64,000 bases of DNA from Dechloromonas hankyongensis. GTDB lineage: Bacteria > Pseudomonadota > Gammaproteobacteria > Burkholderiales > Rhodocyclaceae. Below the pieces are notes generated by a model that was given only the letters and a program-made list of their open reading frames with translations, was not told where the DNA came from and did not search any database. Positions 1-8,800 of the stretch are shown in pieces. The translations under genes were made by a program, and so were the position numbers. Within the stretch, counting starts at the first letter, position 1. Every line of letters starts with the position of its first letter. Location of the stretch: the NCBI RefSeq assembly GCF_022012295.1, contig NZ_JAKLTN010000002.1, positions 558,001 through 622,000 of the forward strand. The letters run 5' to 3'.

Positions 1-654
1 GTCAGCTTTGGGGTCATCGAAGCCTTGCGCCGCCAACGGCCACAGGCCAAGTTTCTCGAACTGGCGCACCGCCTGGATCGCGAAACTTCTGGCGTGCTGC
101 TGGTCGGCAAGAAGCGTCTTGCGTTAACCGCCTTGCATGACATGTTCCGCGAGCATGGTGCAGGAGCGGACAAGCGCTATCTGGTGTTGATCAAGGGGCG
201 CTGGATGAACAACACCCAGCACGTGAAGTTGCCCTTGCACAAATACCTGACAGAGGGCGGTGAGCGTCGCGTTTCGGTCGATCCACAAGGTAAGGCGTCG
301 CACACGGTCTTCCGCCTATTGGCGCGTTGGCCCGAAGTCAGTTTGCTCGAAGCGCAGTTGAAGACGGGGCGTACCCATCAGATTCGCGTTCATCTGGCCC
401 ATTTGGGCTTCCCGATCCTGGGCGACGAGAAATATGGCGATTTCGCCTTGAACAAGGAATTGAAGCGCGATGGCTTGAAACGCATGGCATTGCATGCCTG
501 GCGGATGGCTTTCCGCCACCCGCTCACCGCGTCTCCACTGGAGTGCGTGGCGCCATTGCCAAACGGGATAGGACGCTATATTGCTACGCTCGACGCCAAG
601 CAAAATCGCGAATTCACCGCCGAAAACTACGAACAGATATTGATCGCACCATGA
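1..654 (+). CDS. rluC: 23S rRNA pseudouridine synthase, RluC type (5' end outside window)
   Basis: This is the C-terminal 217 codons of a pseudouridine synthase that isomerises uridines of 23S rRNA. The frame is open from the first base, so the start codon and any N-terminal S4 domain lie outside the window. The family catalytic motif HRLDRETSG is visible, with the catalytic aspartate, followed by the conserved KTGRTHQIRVHLAHLGFPI and GDEKYG blocks. RluC rather than RluD is inferred from the FGVIEALR lead-in and from the HAD phosphatase that follows. Its TGA overlaps the ATG of the next gene (ATGA), so the two are probably translationally coupled. Confidence 0.9.
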   Translation, partial: VSFGVIEALRRQRPQAKFLELAHRLDRETSGVLLVGKKRLALTALHDMFREHGAGADKRYLVLIKGRWMNNTQHVKLPLHKYLTEGGERRVSVDPQGKASHTVFRLLARWPEVSLLEAQLKTGRTHQIRVHLAHLGFPILGDEKYGDFALNKELKRDGLKRMALHAWRMAFRHPLTASPLECVAPLPNGIGRYIATLDAKQNREFTAENYEQILIAP

Positions 655-1301
655 AATACGAACTGGTTGTCTTCGACTGGGATGGCACGCTGCTGGATTC
701 AGCGGGAGCTATCGTTCGCGCCATTCAGGCTTCCTGCCAGGATCTCGGCTTGCCGGTTCCGGAGGATAGTCGTGCCCGGCACGTTATCGGCCTCGGTCTG
801 GTCGATGCGATGCGCCACGCCGTTCCCGACTTGCCGGTGGATCGCTATCAAGCCATGGTCGAACGCTACCGCTTCCACTACCTTTCCGGCGATCATCAGC
901 TGACGCTGTTCGATGGTGTACCGGAAATGCTGGAGCGTCTCAAGGGCGAAGGCCATATCTTGGCGGTGGCCACCGGCAAAAGTCGGGCAGGCCTGGAGCG
1001 GGCCCTCGATCATTCGGGACTTCGCCCCATGTTTCAGGCCTCCCGCTGTGCCGACGAGTGTCATTCAAAACCCCATCCCCAGATGCTGGATGAGTTGATG
1101 GCGGAATTCGGCGTGACACAGGCGACGACGGTCATGATTGGCGATACGTCGCATGATCTGTTGATGGCCAGCCATGCCGGCGTCGATAGCCTGGCGGTCA
1201 CCTATGGCGCCCATCCGCACAACCATCTGCTGGAGCACAATCCGGTGGCTTGTCTGCATAACGTTGGCGAACTGGATCGATGGCTGAAGACTTTCGCCTG
1301 A
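651..1301 (+). CDS. HAD-IA family hydrolase, phosphoglycolate-phosphatase-like
   Basis: A 216-residue haloacid-dehalogenase phosphatase. Motif I is DWDGTLLDS near the N-terminus with the nucleophilic aspartate, motif II the ATGKS stretch, motif III the lysine in SKPHPQML, and motif IV MIGDTSHDLLMA. A Gph-like cap domain lies between motifs I and II. The start at the ATG overlapping the rluC stop is chosen because the HAD fold begins there. It overlaps the next gene by 22 bases, suggesting one operon. The substrate cannot be told from sequence; phosphoglycolate, or another small phosphate ester in metabolite repair, is plausible. Confidence 0.88.
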   Translation: MKYELVVFDWDGTLLDSAGAIVRAIQASCQDLGLPVPEDSRARHVIGLGLVDAMRHAVPDLPVDRYQAMVERYRFHYLSGDHQLTLFDGVPEMLERLKGEGHILAVATGKSRAGLERALDHSGLRPMFQASRCADECHSKPHPQMLDELMAEFGVTQATTVMIGDTSHDLLMASHAGVDSLAVTYGAHPHNHLLEHNPVACLHNVGELDRWLKTFA

Positions 1302-1630
1302 TCTGCGCCAGTGACGACCTCGCCGATGCCGGCAAGGGGGTTCGCTTTACGGTGGAACGCTACGGCCGCCAGGTTCCGGCATTCGTCATTCGCTATCGCG
1401 GGGCGGTTTATGGCTATTTCAACGAATGTGGCCATGTTCCGGCCGAGTTGGACTGGATGCCAGGCGAATTCTTCGACGATTCCAAGCTATACTTGATCTG
1501 CTCGATCCATGGCGCGCTTTATGCTCCGGATTCGGGCCGGTGCCTCGGTGGGCGTTGCCAAGGTAAGGGCCTGAAGCCACTGAAAGTCCGAGAGATCGAT
1601 GGAAAGATTTTGTTAGAGCAAGAAAGATAA
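1280..1630 (+). CDS. Rieske [2Fe-2S] ferredoxin-like protein
   Basis: A 116-residue single-domain Rieske protein. The cluster ligands appear as C-x-H in ECGHV and C-x2-H in CSIHGA, with the usual spacing between them. There is no signal peptide or membrane anchor, so it is a soluble cytoplasmic electron carrier rather than the cytochrome bc1 subunit. Two extra cysteines in GRCLGGRC follow the second ligand pair. It sits between the HAD phosphatase and the S49 peptidase. Its redox partner is unknown. Confidence 0.85.
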   Translation: MAEDFRLICASDDLADAGKGVRFTVERYGRQVPAFVIRYRGAVYGYFNECGHVPAELDWMPGEFFDDSKLYLICSIHGALYAPDSGRCLGGRCQGKGLKPLKVREIDGKILLEQER

Positions 1631-1632
1631 AC

Positions 1633-2595
1633 ATGGATACCCCCCCCCCCCCTAACAACGACTCCAACTGGGAACGAAAAACCCTGGAGAAGCTGGTTTT
1701 TGCCGCCCTTGATGAACAGCGGGCCAAACGGCGCTGGGGGATTGCCTTCAAGATCCTGGGTTTTGCCTATTTGCTGGCGGTATTGATTGCGGTTGTTGAC
1801 TGGGGTACCGGCGCCGAGCATCAGGAGCGGCATACGGCGATGGTCAATTTGATCGGGACGATCGAAGCCAAGGGCGATGCCAGCGCCGAAAATCTGGTGG
1901 CTGCACTCAACAGCGCTTTTGAGGAAAAGAACGCGGCCGGCGTCATTTTGCGCATCAACAGCCCGGGTGGCAGCCCGGTGCAGGCGGGGATCGTCAATGA
2001 CGAAATCCGTCGTCTGCGCGCAAAGTTCCCGGACAAGCCGCTTTATGCCGTGGTTGAGGACATGTGTGCATCGGGCGGTTATTACGTTGCTGCCGCAGCC
2101 GACAACATTTACGTAAACAAAGCCAGCATCGTCGGGTCGATCGGTGTGTTGATGGATGGTTTCGGTTTTACCGGGACGATGGACAAGTTTGGCGTCGAGC
2201 GCCGCTTGCTGACCGCCGGTGAAAACAAGGGCTTCCTTGATCCGTTCTCGCCACAGGCACCGCAACACAAGGCGCATGCCCAACTGCTGCTCAACGACAT
2301 TCACAAGCAATTCATCGATGTCGTCAAAACTGGACGCGGTCAGCGCCTGAAGGAGACGCCGGACATGTTCTCCGGTTTGATGTGGACCGGAGCTCAAAGC
2401 ATCCAGTTGGGCCTGGCCGATGGCTATGGCAGTGTCGATTCGGTTGCCCGGGAGATCATCAAAGCCGAGAAGATCTTCGACTATTCAGTCAAGGACAATA
2501 TCGCCGAACGTTTTGCCAAGCGCTTTGGCGCGGGGACTGCGGCGAGCTTCTGGAGAGGTGTGTCGGAAAGCGCACAGAGCGTGCGCCTTTTCTGA
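1633..2595 (+). CDS. sppA: S49 family signal peptide peptidase, short SppA type
   Basis: A 320-residue membrane-anchored serine protease thought to degrade cleaved signal peptides. One transmembrane segment (about residues 36-55) is followed by the S49 domain, with the SPGGSP turn and the catalytic serine in CASGGYY. It is half the length of E. coli SppA, as in the short bacterial and archaeal enzymes. It is the last gene of the rluC cluster and converges on the methyltransferase gene one base away. Oddity: codons 3-7 are a run of 13 cytosines that encodes prolines. Confidence 0.88.
   Translation: MDTPPPPNNDSNWERKTLEKLVFAALDEQRAKRRWGIAFKILGFAYLLAVLIAVVDWGTGAEHQERHTAMVNLIGTIEAKGDASAENLVAALNSAFEEKNAAGVILRINSPGGSPVQAGIVNDEIRRLRAKFPDKPLYAVVEDMCASGGYYVAAAADNIYVNKASIVGSIGVLMDGFGFTGTMDKFGVERRLLTAGENKGFLDPFSPQAPQHKAHAQLLLNDIHKQFIDVVKTGRGQRLKETPDMFSGLMWTGAQSIQLGLADGYGSVDSVAREIIKAEKIFDYSVKDNIAERFAKRFGAGTAASFWRGVSESAQSVRLF
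1640..1652 (+). repeat. 13-base poly-C tract in the 5' coding end of sppA
   Basis: An uninterrupted run of 13 C starts seven bases into the coding region. Homopolymers of this length are prone to slippage; a change of one base would shift the frame at codon 7 and abolish the peptidase. Phase variation is an inference; a sequencing error in run length is also possible, although the frame is intact as given. Confidence 0.9.
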
Positions 2596-2596
2596 C

Positions 2597-3304
2597 TCAA
2601 GCCAGCAGCAGGAAAACCGTCGGACGCCGCTCGATATCGGGCGGCGTTCGTTTTTTCCACTGTTGAATACTGAGGGTGTGCACCATTTCGCCCGGCAGGG
2701 TAAGGTCGGTGGCCACGGTCAGCCTCGTTCCGGGTTGGCAGCTGGTGAGAATGGCCTCGAACATTGCCCGGTTGCGATAGGGGGTTTCGATGAAAAGCTG
2801 CGTCTGACGACGTTTGCGGGATTCGCTTTCAAGGTCGCGCAGGGTTTTGGTGCGCTCGCCTTCCTTGGCGGGCAGGTAGCCCTGAAACGCAAAACGCTGC
2901 CCGTTGAGGCCGGAGGCCATCAGTGCAAGCAATAGCGACGACGGCCCGATCAGCGGAACGACACGGACGTTTTCCTGTTGGGCCAAGGCCACCAGATTGG
3001 CGCCTGGGTCGGCGACAGCGGGGCAGCCGGCCTCCGAAAGCAGGCCGACATCGTTGCCGGCGAGCAGCGGGGCAAGCAGTTCGCTGAGTGCGTCAGCCTT
3101 GGTGTGCTCGTTCAGCTCCGAGAGTTGCAGCTCCTGCAGGGGTTTGTCGGTGCCGGCGGCCTTCAGGAAGGCGCGGGCTGTTTTGGCCTGCTCAACGATG
3201 AAATGACTTAGCGGGCGTATCGTCGCCAACACGGCTGGCGTCAACGAATCCTGTGGCGGGGTGGGTCCAAGCGGGACCGGGATAAGGTATAGGGTTCCAG
3301 TCAT
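2597..3304 (-). CDS. SAM-dependent methyltransferase, tetrapyrrole-methylase fold (RsmI-like)
   Basis: A 235-residue protein of the tetrapyrrole (corrin/porphyrin) methylase superfamily related to the 16S rRNA 2'-O-methyltransferase RsmI. The N-terminal LYLIPVPLG strand, the SEAGCPAVADPG SAM-binding loop and the GPSSLLLALMASGL segment match the superfamily. It resembles the RsmI-related paralogue that often sits beside maf rather than RsmI itself, so the substrate is uncertain. Its ATG shares one base with the maf stop codon, so it is co-transcribed with maf. Its end meets the oppositely oriented sppA. Confidence 0.82.
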   Translation of the reverse strand: MTGTLYLIPVPLGPTPPQDSLTPAVLATIRPLSHFIVEQAKTARAFLKAAGTDKPLQELQLSELNEHTKADALSELLAPLLAGNDVGLLSEAGCPAVADPGANLVALAQQENVRVVPLIGPSSLLLALMASGLNGQRFAFQGYLPAKEGERTKTLRDLESESRKRRQTQLFIETPYRNRAMFEAILTSCQPGTRLTVATDLTLPGEMVHTLSIQQWKKRTPPDIERRPTVFLLLA

Positions 3305-3885
3305 CAGAGTACGGCTACGCCCTGGTGGCGAAGCATGTCGCAGAGGGCGATCAGCGGCAGGCCGACGAGGGCGTTCGGGTCGTCGCCGCGCATGCTGCTG
3401 AGCAATGCGATGCCCAGGCCTTCCGATTTGGCCGAGCCGGCGCAGTTGTAGGCCGGTTCGCGACGGAGGTAGTTCTCGATTTCGCTACGACTCAGTTCGC
3501 GAAAGGTGACCAGGGTAGGGATACCGCGTACGTCCGCATGTCCGGTCCGTCCGTTGAACAGGCAGAGCCCGGTAAAGAAATTGACGGTTTTGCCGGACAG
3601 TTGGTGCAACTGCTCGACGGCGCGCTCGTGATTGCCCGGTTTGCCGTAGATTTTTCCATCGACGGTGGCAACCTGGTCGCTGCCGATGATCAGCGCATCC
3701 GGATAGGTGTCGGCGACAGCTCGGGCTTTGGCTTCGGATAGGCGAAGCGAGAGCGCTTCGGGAGATTCCGCAGGGAGGGGGGTTTCGTCCGTCTGCGGAT
3801 TGGCGACCTCGAAGGGCAACCCAAGGCGGTTCAATAATTCGCGACGGTAGGGCGACGTCGAGGCCAGAATCAGTTTTTGTGACAT
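3304..3885 (-). CDS. maf: Maf family nucleotide pyrophosphatase
   Basis: A 193-residue house-cleaning nucleoside triphosphate pyrophosphatase. The family signature [11 protein letters not shown] at the N-terminus holds the phosphate-binding residues, and the acidic [16 protein letters not shown] block and the [10 protein letters not shown] motif follow. The sequence is closest to the YceF/m7GTP-type subgroup. The start at the MSQKLILAS methionine is chosen because upstream in-frame codons run into the divergent promoter. It is transcribed away from yceD and coupled to the methyltransferase downstream. Confidence 0.92.
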   Translation of the reverse strand: MSQKLILASTSPYRRELLNRLGLPFEVANPQTDETPLPAESPEALSLRLSEAKARAVADTYPDALIIGSDQVATVDGKIYGKPGNHERAVEQLHQLSGKTVNFFTGLCLFNGRTGHADVRGIPTLVTFRELSRSEIENYLRREPAYNCAGSAKSEGLGIALLSSMRGDDPNALVGLPLIALCDMLRHQGVAVL

Positions 3886-3939
3886 GAAAGGCTCAATACA
3901 ACAAAGTCTTGCATCGAACTCTTGAAGCGACACTTTGTT

Positions 3940-3968
3940 TTGACTTGGAAAGCCAAAAATAATATCAT
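3940..3968 (+). promoter_or_regulatory. Predicted sigma-70 promoter for yceD-rpmF
   Basis: TTGACT (3940-3945) and TATCAT (3963-3968) are separated by exactly 17 bases; each differs from consensus at one position. A transcript would begin near 3975, which rules out an in-frame start codon at 3922 for yceD and supports the TTG at 3997. Confidence 0.6.
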
Positions 3969-3996
3969 CCAATGTTTAAGTCGCAACAGCTCAAGA

Positions 3997-4485
3997 TTGA
4001 AAAGAATTACGGACGCATTCCGGTTTGCCAAAGATGGGCGTGTTCTCGAAGGAACGCTGCCTGTTTCGGCTCTTGAACGCCTGCATGACCTGCTGGCCGT
4101 TGTGGAAGGTGAAGTTGCCTTTCGCATCGAAGGTTTCGTGGGCGGGCGAGGGGAGTGCCTGCTGCAACTGGTGGTGACGGGCATTCTCCCGTTAGCCTGC
4201 CAGCGCTGCCTGCAGGCCGTGCCTTACGATCTCGATGTCGACAGCTTGCTGGAACTTGTTCCTGAAGGTGCCGAGCTATCGCAAGATGAGTTGGAAGACG
4301 ACACCCGGGATTTCCTGCCGGTGGCGAAGGAACTGGATGTGGCCGAATTTGTGGAGGATGAAATTCTCCTGGCCCTGCCGGTGGCGCCGCGGCACGAAAA
4401 ATGTGGTTTGCCTGGTGCGGCCGATGCGGGCGAGCGGATCAATCCGTTTGCAGCGTTGTCCGGGCTTAAAGGCAAGCCGAACTGA
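3997..4485 (+). CDS. yceD: YceD family protein (DUF177), 23S rRNA accumulation protein
   Basis: A DUF177 protein of about 162 residues, a family that is almost always encoded directly upstream of rpmF and is linked to 23S rRNA accumulation. It is cysteine-bearing, with the family core PLACQRCLQ in mid-protein and the C-terminal INPFAAL. There is no good ATG in frame: the TTG at 3997, just before the conserved FRFAKDGRVLEG segment, gives the usual family length and lies downstream of the predicted promoter. No strong Shine-Dalgarno sequence precedes it, so the start is the least certain part. Confidence 0.85.
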   Translation: MKRITDAFRFAKDGRVLEGTLPVSALERLHDLLAVVEGEVAFRIEGFVGGRGECLLQLVVTGILPLACQRCLQAVPYDLDVDSLLELVPEGAELSQDELEDDTRDFLPVAKELDVAEFVEDEILLALPVAPRHEKCGLPGAADAGERINPFAALSGLKGKPN

Positions 4486-4503
4486 TTTTTTTGGAGTAAC
4501 AAC

Positions 4504-4683
4504 ATGGCCGTTCAACAGAACAAAAAGTCCCCGTCCAAGCGTGGCATGCATCGCGCTCACGATTTCCTGACCAACCCGCCGCTGGCCGTCGAATCGACCA
4601 CGGGCGAGGTTCACCTGCGTCACCACATCTCCCCGACCGGTTTCTACCGCGGCAAGAAAGTCCTGAAGGCCAAGGGCGAGTAA
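4504..4683 (+). CDS. rpmF: 50S ribosomal protein L32
   Basis: A 59-codon gene for L32: the [15 protein letters not shown]-terminus, the central THHIS-like segment (here [14 protein letters not shown]) and the lysine-rich tail are typical. The zinc-binding cysteines of C+ L32 types are missing, as in most proteobacteria. A GGAG at 4493-4496 lies seven bases before the ATG. It follows yceD closely, and the pair is a conserved operon. A strong terminator follows immediately. Confidence 0.95.
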   Translation: MAVQQNKKSPSKRGMHRAHDFLTNPPLAVESTTGEVHLRHHISPTGFYRGKKVLKAKGE

Positions 4684-4693
4684 TCGTTCAATG

Positions 4694-4734
4694 AAAGGCA
4701 GGCGGTTCGTGAAGAGCCGCCTGCCTTTTCTTTT
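4694..4734 (+). terminator. Rho-independent terminator between rpmF and plsX
   Basis: A perfect 12-bp stem (4694-4705 with 4717-4728) and an 11-base loop are followed by TTTTCTTTT. The U-tract ends only six bases before the plsX start codon, so the fatty-acid genes depend on read-through or on a promoter not visible here. Confidence 0.9.
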
Positions 4735-4740
4735 GCCTAT

Positions 4741-5766
4741 ATGACAACCCGCATTGCCATCGATTGCATGGGGGGTGACCACGGTCCGTCAGTGACGGTT
4801 CCGGCGGCCATTCAATTTCTTGCGGAGCATACGTCTGCCAATCTCGTCCTGGTCGGTCAGGAGGAGGTTTTGCGCCCGTTGCTCGGCACTCATGCCTCTG
4901 ATTCCCGCATCCGTATCGTCCACGCCTCCGAAGTCGTCGGCATGGACGAGTCGCCGGCCCTCGCGCTGCGCAACAAGAAGGATTCCTCGATGCGGGTCGC
5001 CATCAACCAGGTCAAGGCTGGAGAAGCCGATGCCTGCGTGTCCGCCGGCAATACCGGCGCCCTGATGGCCATCTCCCGCTTCGTGCTGAAGATGTTGCCG
5101 GGCATCGACCGGCCGGCGATCTGCGCTCCGCTGCCGACCGTCAAAGGCCACACTCACATGCTGGATCTTGGTGCCAATGTCGATTGCGGCCCGGAGCACC
5201 TGCTGCAGTTCGGCATCATGGGGGCCATGCTGGTTGCCGCGATGGAGCACAAGGATCAGCCGACCGTCGGCATCCTGAATATCGGCGAAGAAGAGATCAA
5301 GGGCAACGAAGTGGTCAAGGCGGCCGCCGAATTGCTGCGCGCATCCGGCCTCAACTTTGTCGGTAACGTCGAAGGCGACGGCATCTACAAGGGCGACGCC
5401 GACGTCATCGTCTGCGACGGCTTTGTCGGCAATGTGGCACTGAAGACTTCCGAAGGACTGGCGCAGATGCTGGCTTCCTCGCTGCGCGAGGAATTCAAGC
5501 GCAATTGGCTGACCAAGCTGGCGGCGCTTATCGCCATTTCAGTGCTCAACAACTTCAAGCGCCGCTTTGACCATCGCCGCTACAACGGGGCGATCTTGCT
5601 CGGCCTGAAGGGTATCTCGGTCAAGAGCCACGGTTCTGCCGACGTACTGGCCTTTGGTAACGCCATTTCCCGCGCCTACGATGCGGCCGAAAACCGTGTC
5701 CTTGAGCGCATTTCCAGCCGGATCGCCGAAATGATGCCGGCCGCTGCTGCAGTGGAGAATGTCTGA
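4741..5766 (+). CDS. plsX: Phosphate acyltransferase PlsX
   Basis: A 341-residue acyl-ACP:phosphate transacylase that makes acyl phosphate for membrane phospholipid synthesis. The N-terminal [11 protein letters not shown], the [10 protein letters not shown] loop and the [15 protein letters not shown] block are family signatures. The ATG at 4741 gives the expected N-terminus. No Shine-Dalgarno sequence precedes it, because the terminator U-tract sits there. It leads the fab cluster and links it to phospholipid synthesis. Confidence 0.96.
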   Translation: MTTRIAIDCMGGDHGPSVTVPAAIQFLAEHTSANLVLVGQEEVLRPLLGTHASDSRIRIVHASEVVGMDESPALALRNKKDSSMRVAINQVKAGEADACVSAGNTGALMAISRFVLKMLPGIDRPAICAPLPTVKGHTHMLDLGANVDCGPEHLLQFGIMGAMLVAAMEHKDQPTVGILNIGEEEIKGNEVVKAAAELLRASGLNFVGNVEGDGIYKGDADVIVCDGFVGNVALKTSEGLAQMLASSLREEFKRNWLTKLAALIAISVLNNFKRRFDHRRYNGAILLGLKGISVKSHGSADVLAFGNAISRAYDAAENRVLERISSRIAEMMPAAAAVENV

Positions 5767-5767
5767 A

Positions 5768-6727
5768 ATGTATGCACGCCTGATCGGCACCGGCAGTTAT
5801 CTTCCGGGCAATCCCGTCAGCAACGACGATTTGGCGGCTCGCGGCATCGATACCAACGACGAGTGGATCGTTACGCGCACCGGAATTCGCAGCCGTTATC
5901 TCGCCGAGCCGGGCACGACCTCGAGCGAACTGGGGCTGATCGCGGCAAAGCGGGCGCTCGAAATGGCCGGTGTCGCTGCTGCAGAGATCGACCTGATCAT
6001 CGTCGCCACTTCGACTCCGGATTTCATCTTCCCGAGCACGGCTTGCCTGATCCAGGGCAAGCTGGGCAACAAGGGCGCCGCCGCTTTCGACGTGCAGGCC
6101 GTGTGCAGCGGTTTCACCTACGCCCTGGGCATCGCCGAGAAATTCATCCGCTCCGGCAGCCACAAGAAGGCGCTGGTCATTGGCGCCGAGGTGTTTTCCC
6201 GCATTCTCGACTGGAATGACCGTGGCACCTGCGTACTGTTCGGCGACGGTGCTGGCGCCGTAGTGCTGGAAGCTTCCGATAAGCCGGGCATCCTGTCGAC
6301 CGCCATGCACGCCGACGGCAGCCAGTTCGGTATCCTCAACGTGCCGGGGCAGGTGTGTGGCGGCCAGGTAACGGGCGATCCTTTCCTGCGTATGGATGGC
6401 CAGGCCGTTTTCAAGTTTGCCGTTCGCGTGCTAGCCGAGATTGCCGAGGAAGTCTGTGCCAACGCCGGCATTCAGACCAACGATGTCGATTGGCTGATTC
6501 CGCACCAAGCGAATATTCGCATCATCGAAGCGACCGGCCGGAAACTAGGCGTTGACCGCGAGAAGGTCATCGCCACCGTCGATCGCCACGGCAACACCTC
6601 TGCCGCTTCCGTCCCGCTGGCCCTTGACGAGGCCGTGCGCGACGGACGCATCCAGCGCGGCCAGAAGGTTCTGGTCGAGGGTGTTGGCGGCGGTTTCACC
6701 TGGGGCGCAGCCCTGCTCGAATTCTGA
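5768..6727 (+). CDS. fabH: Beta-ketoacyl-ACP synthase III
   Basis: A 319-residue condensing enzyme that starts fatty-acid elongation from acetyl-CoA and malonyl-ACP. The active-site cysteine is in [11 protein letters not shown], the histidine in PHQANIRII and the asparagine in HGNTSAAS. Two ATGs are possible; the one at 5768 lies ten bases after GGAG (5754-5757), while the one at 5759 would leave one base, so [14 protein letters not shown] is taken as the start. It is separated from plsX by a single base. Confidence 0.96.
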   Translation: MYARLIGTGSYLPGNPVSNDDLAARGIDTNDEWIVTRTGIRSRYLAEPGTTSSELGLIAAKRALEMAGVAAAEIDLIIVATSTPDFIFPSTACLIQGKLGNKGAAAFDVQAVCSGFTYALGIAEKFIRSGSHKKALVIGAEVFSRILDWNDRGTCVLFGDGAGAVVLEASDKPGILSTAMHADGSQFGILNVPGQVCGGQVTGDPFLRMDGQAVFKFAVRVLAEIAEEVCANAGIQTNDVDWLIPHQANIRIIEATGRKLGVDREKVIATVDRHGNTSAASVPLALDEAVRDGRIQRGQKVLVEGVGGGFTWGAALLEF

Positions 6728-6744
6728 TATCAGGAGACTGAACG

Positions 6745-7671
6745 ATGTCTTTTGCTTTCGTATTTCCCGGCCAGGGCTCGCAGAGCGTTGGCATGATGGC
6801 CGCCTACGGCGATGCCGCGGTGGTTCGCTCCACCTTTGATGAAGCATCCAACGCCTTGGGCGACGATCTGTGGCAGATGGTTGCCGAAGGTCCGGCCGAA
6901 GCGCTGACCCAGACCGTGAACACCCAGCCGGTCATGCTAACCGCAGGCATCGCCGCTTGGCGCCTGTGGCAGGAAAAGGGCGGCCGGGCGCCGGCCATGG
7001 TCGCCGGGCACAGCCTGGGCGAGTATTCGGCCCTGGTTGCCGCCGGCGTCATCGAATTCAAGGATGCGGTGCCGCTGGTTCGTCTGCGTGCCGCGGCCAT
7101 GCAGGAAGCCGTACCGCTGGGCACTGGTGCTATGGCCGCCGTCCTCGGTCTGGACAACGCCGGTATCGCGGCTGCCTGTGCCGAAGCCGCGCAGGGTGAG
7201 ATTGTCGAACCGGTCAATTTCAACGCCAATGGGCAAACCGTGATCGCCGGCCACAAGGGCGCCGTTGAGCGCGCCATGGAAGCCTGCAAAGCGCGGGGCG
7301 CCAAGATGGCCAAGGCTTTGCCGGTGTCAGCGCCGTTCCACTCGTCGCTGATCCGTCCGGCTGCTGACAAACTGGCTGCCCGTCTGGCTGAATTGACCCT
7401 GAAAGCACCGGCTATCCCGGTCATCAACAACGTCGATGTGGCGATCGAGAATGAGCCGGCGCGCATCAAGGATGCCCTGGTTCGTCAGGCCTACAATCCG
7501 GTGCGCTGGGTGGAGACCATCCAGTTCATGGCCTCCCTGGGGATCACCACGGTTGCCGAATGCGGCCCGGGCAAGGTGCTGGCCGGCCTGACCAAGCGGT
7601 GCGCTGACGGTATTTCGGGTGTTGCGCTGGCTGATGCGGCTTCCATCGAAGCCAATCTCGGTCTGGAGTAA
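6745..7671 (+). CDS. fabD: Malonyl-CoA:ACP transacylase
   Basis: A 308-residue enzyme that loads malonyl groups on acyl carrier protein. The nucleophile elbow GHSLGEYSA, the N-terminal FPGQGSQ and the QTVNTQPVML segment are diagnostic. AGGAG lies seven bases before the ATG. It is in the fabHDG-acpP-fabF order common in proteobacteria, all on one strand. Confidence 0.97.
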   Translation: MSFAFVFPGQGSQSVGMMAAYGDAAVVRSTFDEASNALGDDLWQMVAEGPAEALTQTVNTQPVMLTAGIAAWRLWQEKGGRAPAMVAGHSLGEYSALVAAGVIEFKDAVPLVRLRAAAMQEAVPLGTGAMAAVLGLDNAGIAAACAEAAQGEIVEPVNFNANGQTVIAGHKGAVERAMEACKARGAKMAKALPVSAPFHSSLIRPAADKLAARLAELTLKAPAIPVINNVDVAIENEPARIKDALVRQAYNPVRWVETIQFMASLGITTVAECGPGKVLAGLTKRCADGISGVALADAASIEANLGLE

Positions 7672-7674
7672 TAA

Positions 7675-8415
7675 ATGCTGAATGACAAGATTGCGCTGGT
7701 CACCGGCGCCACCCGCGGCATTGGTCGTGCCATCGCGCTGGAATTGGGCAAGCAGGGCGCCACCGTGATCGGTACGGCGACCAGCGAAGACGGTGCCGGA
7801 AAAATTTCTGCCTATTTGGCCGAAGCGGGCATCAAGGGGCAGGGTATCGTTCTGAATGTCACCGACGCGACGCAGACCGATGCTGTGCTAACCGACGTCG
7901 TAAAGCAATTTGGGGCCATCACCATCCTCGTCAACAATGCCGGGATCACCCGCGACAATCTGACGATGCGCATGGGCGACGATGAGTGGGATGCCGTCAT
8001 CGACACCAACCTGAAAGCCGTTTTCCGCCTGTCGCGCGGCGTCATGCGCGGTATGATGAAGGCCCGTTTCGGTCGCATCGTCAATATTTCGTCGGTGGTC
8101 GGCTATTCCGGCAATGCCGGCCAGGCCAACTACTGTGCAGCGAAAGCCGGCGTGGCCGGCCTGAGCCGCTCTCTAGCCCGTGAACTGGGCAGCCGCAACA
8201 TCACCGTCAACTGTGTCGCGCCGGGCTATATCGCCACCGACATGACGCACGCCTTGACCGAAGAGCAGAAGGCCGCCATGCTGGCATCCATTCCGCTGGC
8301 TCGCGCCGGTACGCCGGAGGATGTCGCCGGCGCCGTTGGTTTCCTGGTTTCTCCCGCCGCCTCGTATGTCACGGGTACCACCGTGCATGTGAATGGCGGT
8401 ATGTTTATGGATTGA
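7675..8415 (+). CDS. fabG: 3-oxoacyl-ACP reductase
   Basis: A 246-residue short-chain dehydrogenase that reduces beta-ketoacyl-ACP with NADPH. The cofactor motif TGATRGIG, the NNAG stretch, the catalytic serine in NISSVVG and the Y-x3-K in NYCAAKAG are present, as is the C-terminal GTTVHVNGGMFM typical of FabG. It starts three bases after the fabD stop codon. Confidence 0.97.
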   Translation: MLNDKIALVTGATRGIGRAIALELGKQGATVIGTATSEDGAGKISAYLAEAGIKGQGIVLNVTDATQTDAVLTDVVKQFGAITILVNNAGITRDNLTMRMGDDEWDAVIDTNLKAVFRLSRGVMRGMMKARFGRIVNISSVVGYSGNAGQANYCAAKAGVAGLSRSLARELGSRNITVNCVAPGYIATDMTHALTEEQKAAMLASIPLARAGTPEDVAGAVGFLVSPAASYVTGTTVHVNGGMFMD

Positions 8416-8470
8416 TTTCCCGAAGCTCCGGCTTTTGGTAAAATCCCTGTGTTTTTTTTCGTACCCCTGA

Positions 8471-8725
<255 letters not shown>

Positions 8726-8746
8726 GCCAATTCCGGTTTGAACCAG

Positions 8747-8775
8747 GCAAGGCCGGCCTCCAAGGCCGGCCTTGC
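8747..8775 (+). terminator. Strong hairpin between acpP and fabF
   Basis: A perfect 13-bp GC-rich stem (8747-8759 with 8763-8775) has a three-base loop. There is no U-tract after it, so it more likely stabilises the acpP mRNA 3' end or attenuates read-through than acting as a full intrinsic terminator. Confidence 0.7.
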
Positions 8776-8800
8776 TACATTTGCTTTCGGAGTGCATATC

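Noticed and set aside
3922..3996. Longer N-terminus for YceD
   Set aside because: The extra codons run through the predicted promoter and do not resemble the family.
8738..8800. Upstream ATG start for FabF
   Set aside because: The added residues are encoded by the acpP-fabF hairpin; TTG 8801 with GGAG gives the family N-terminus.
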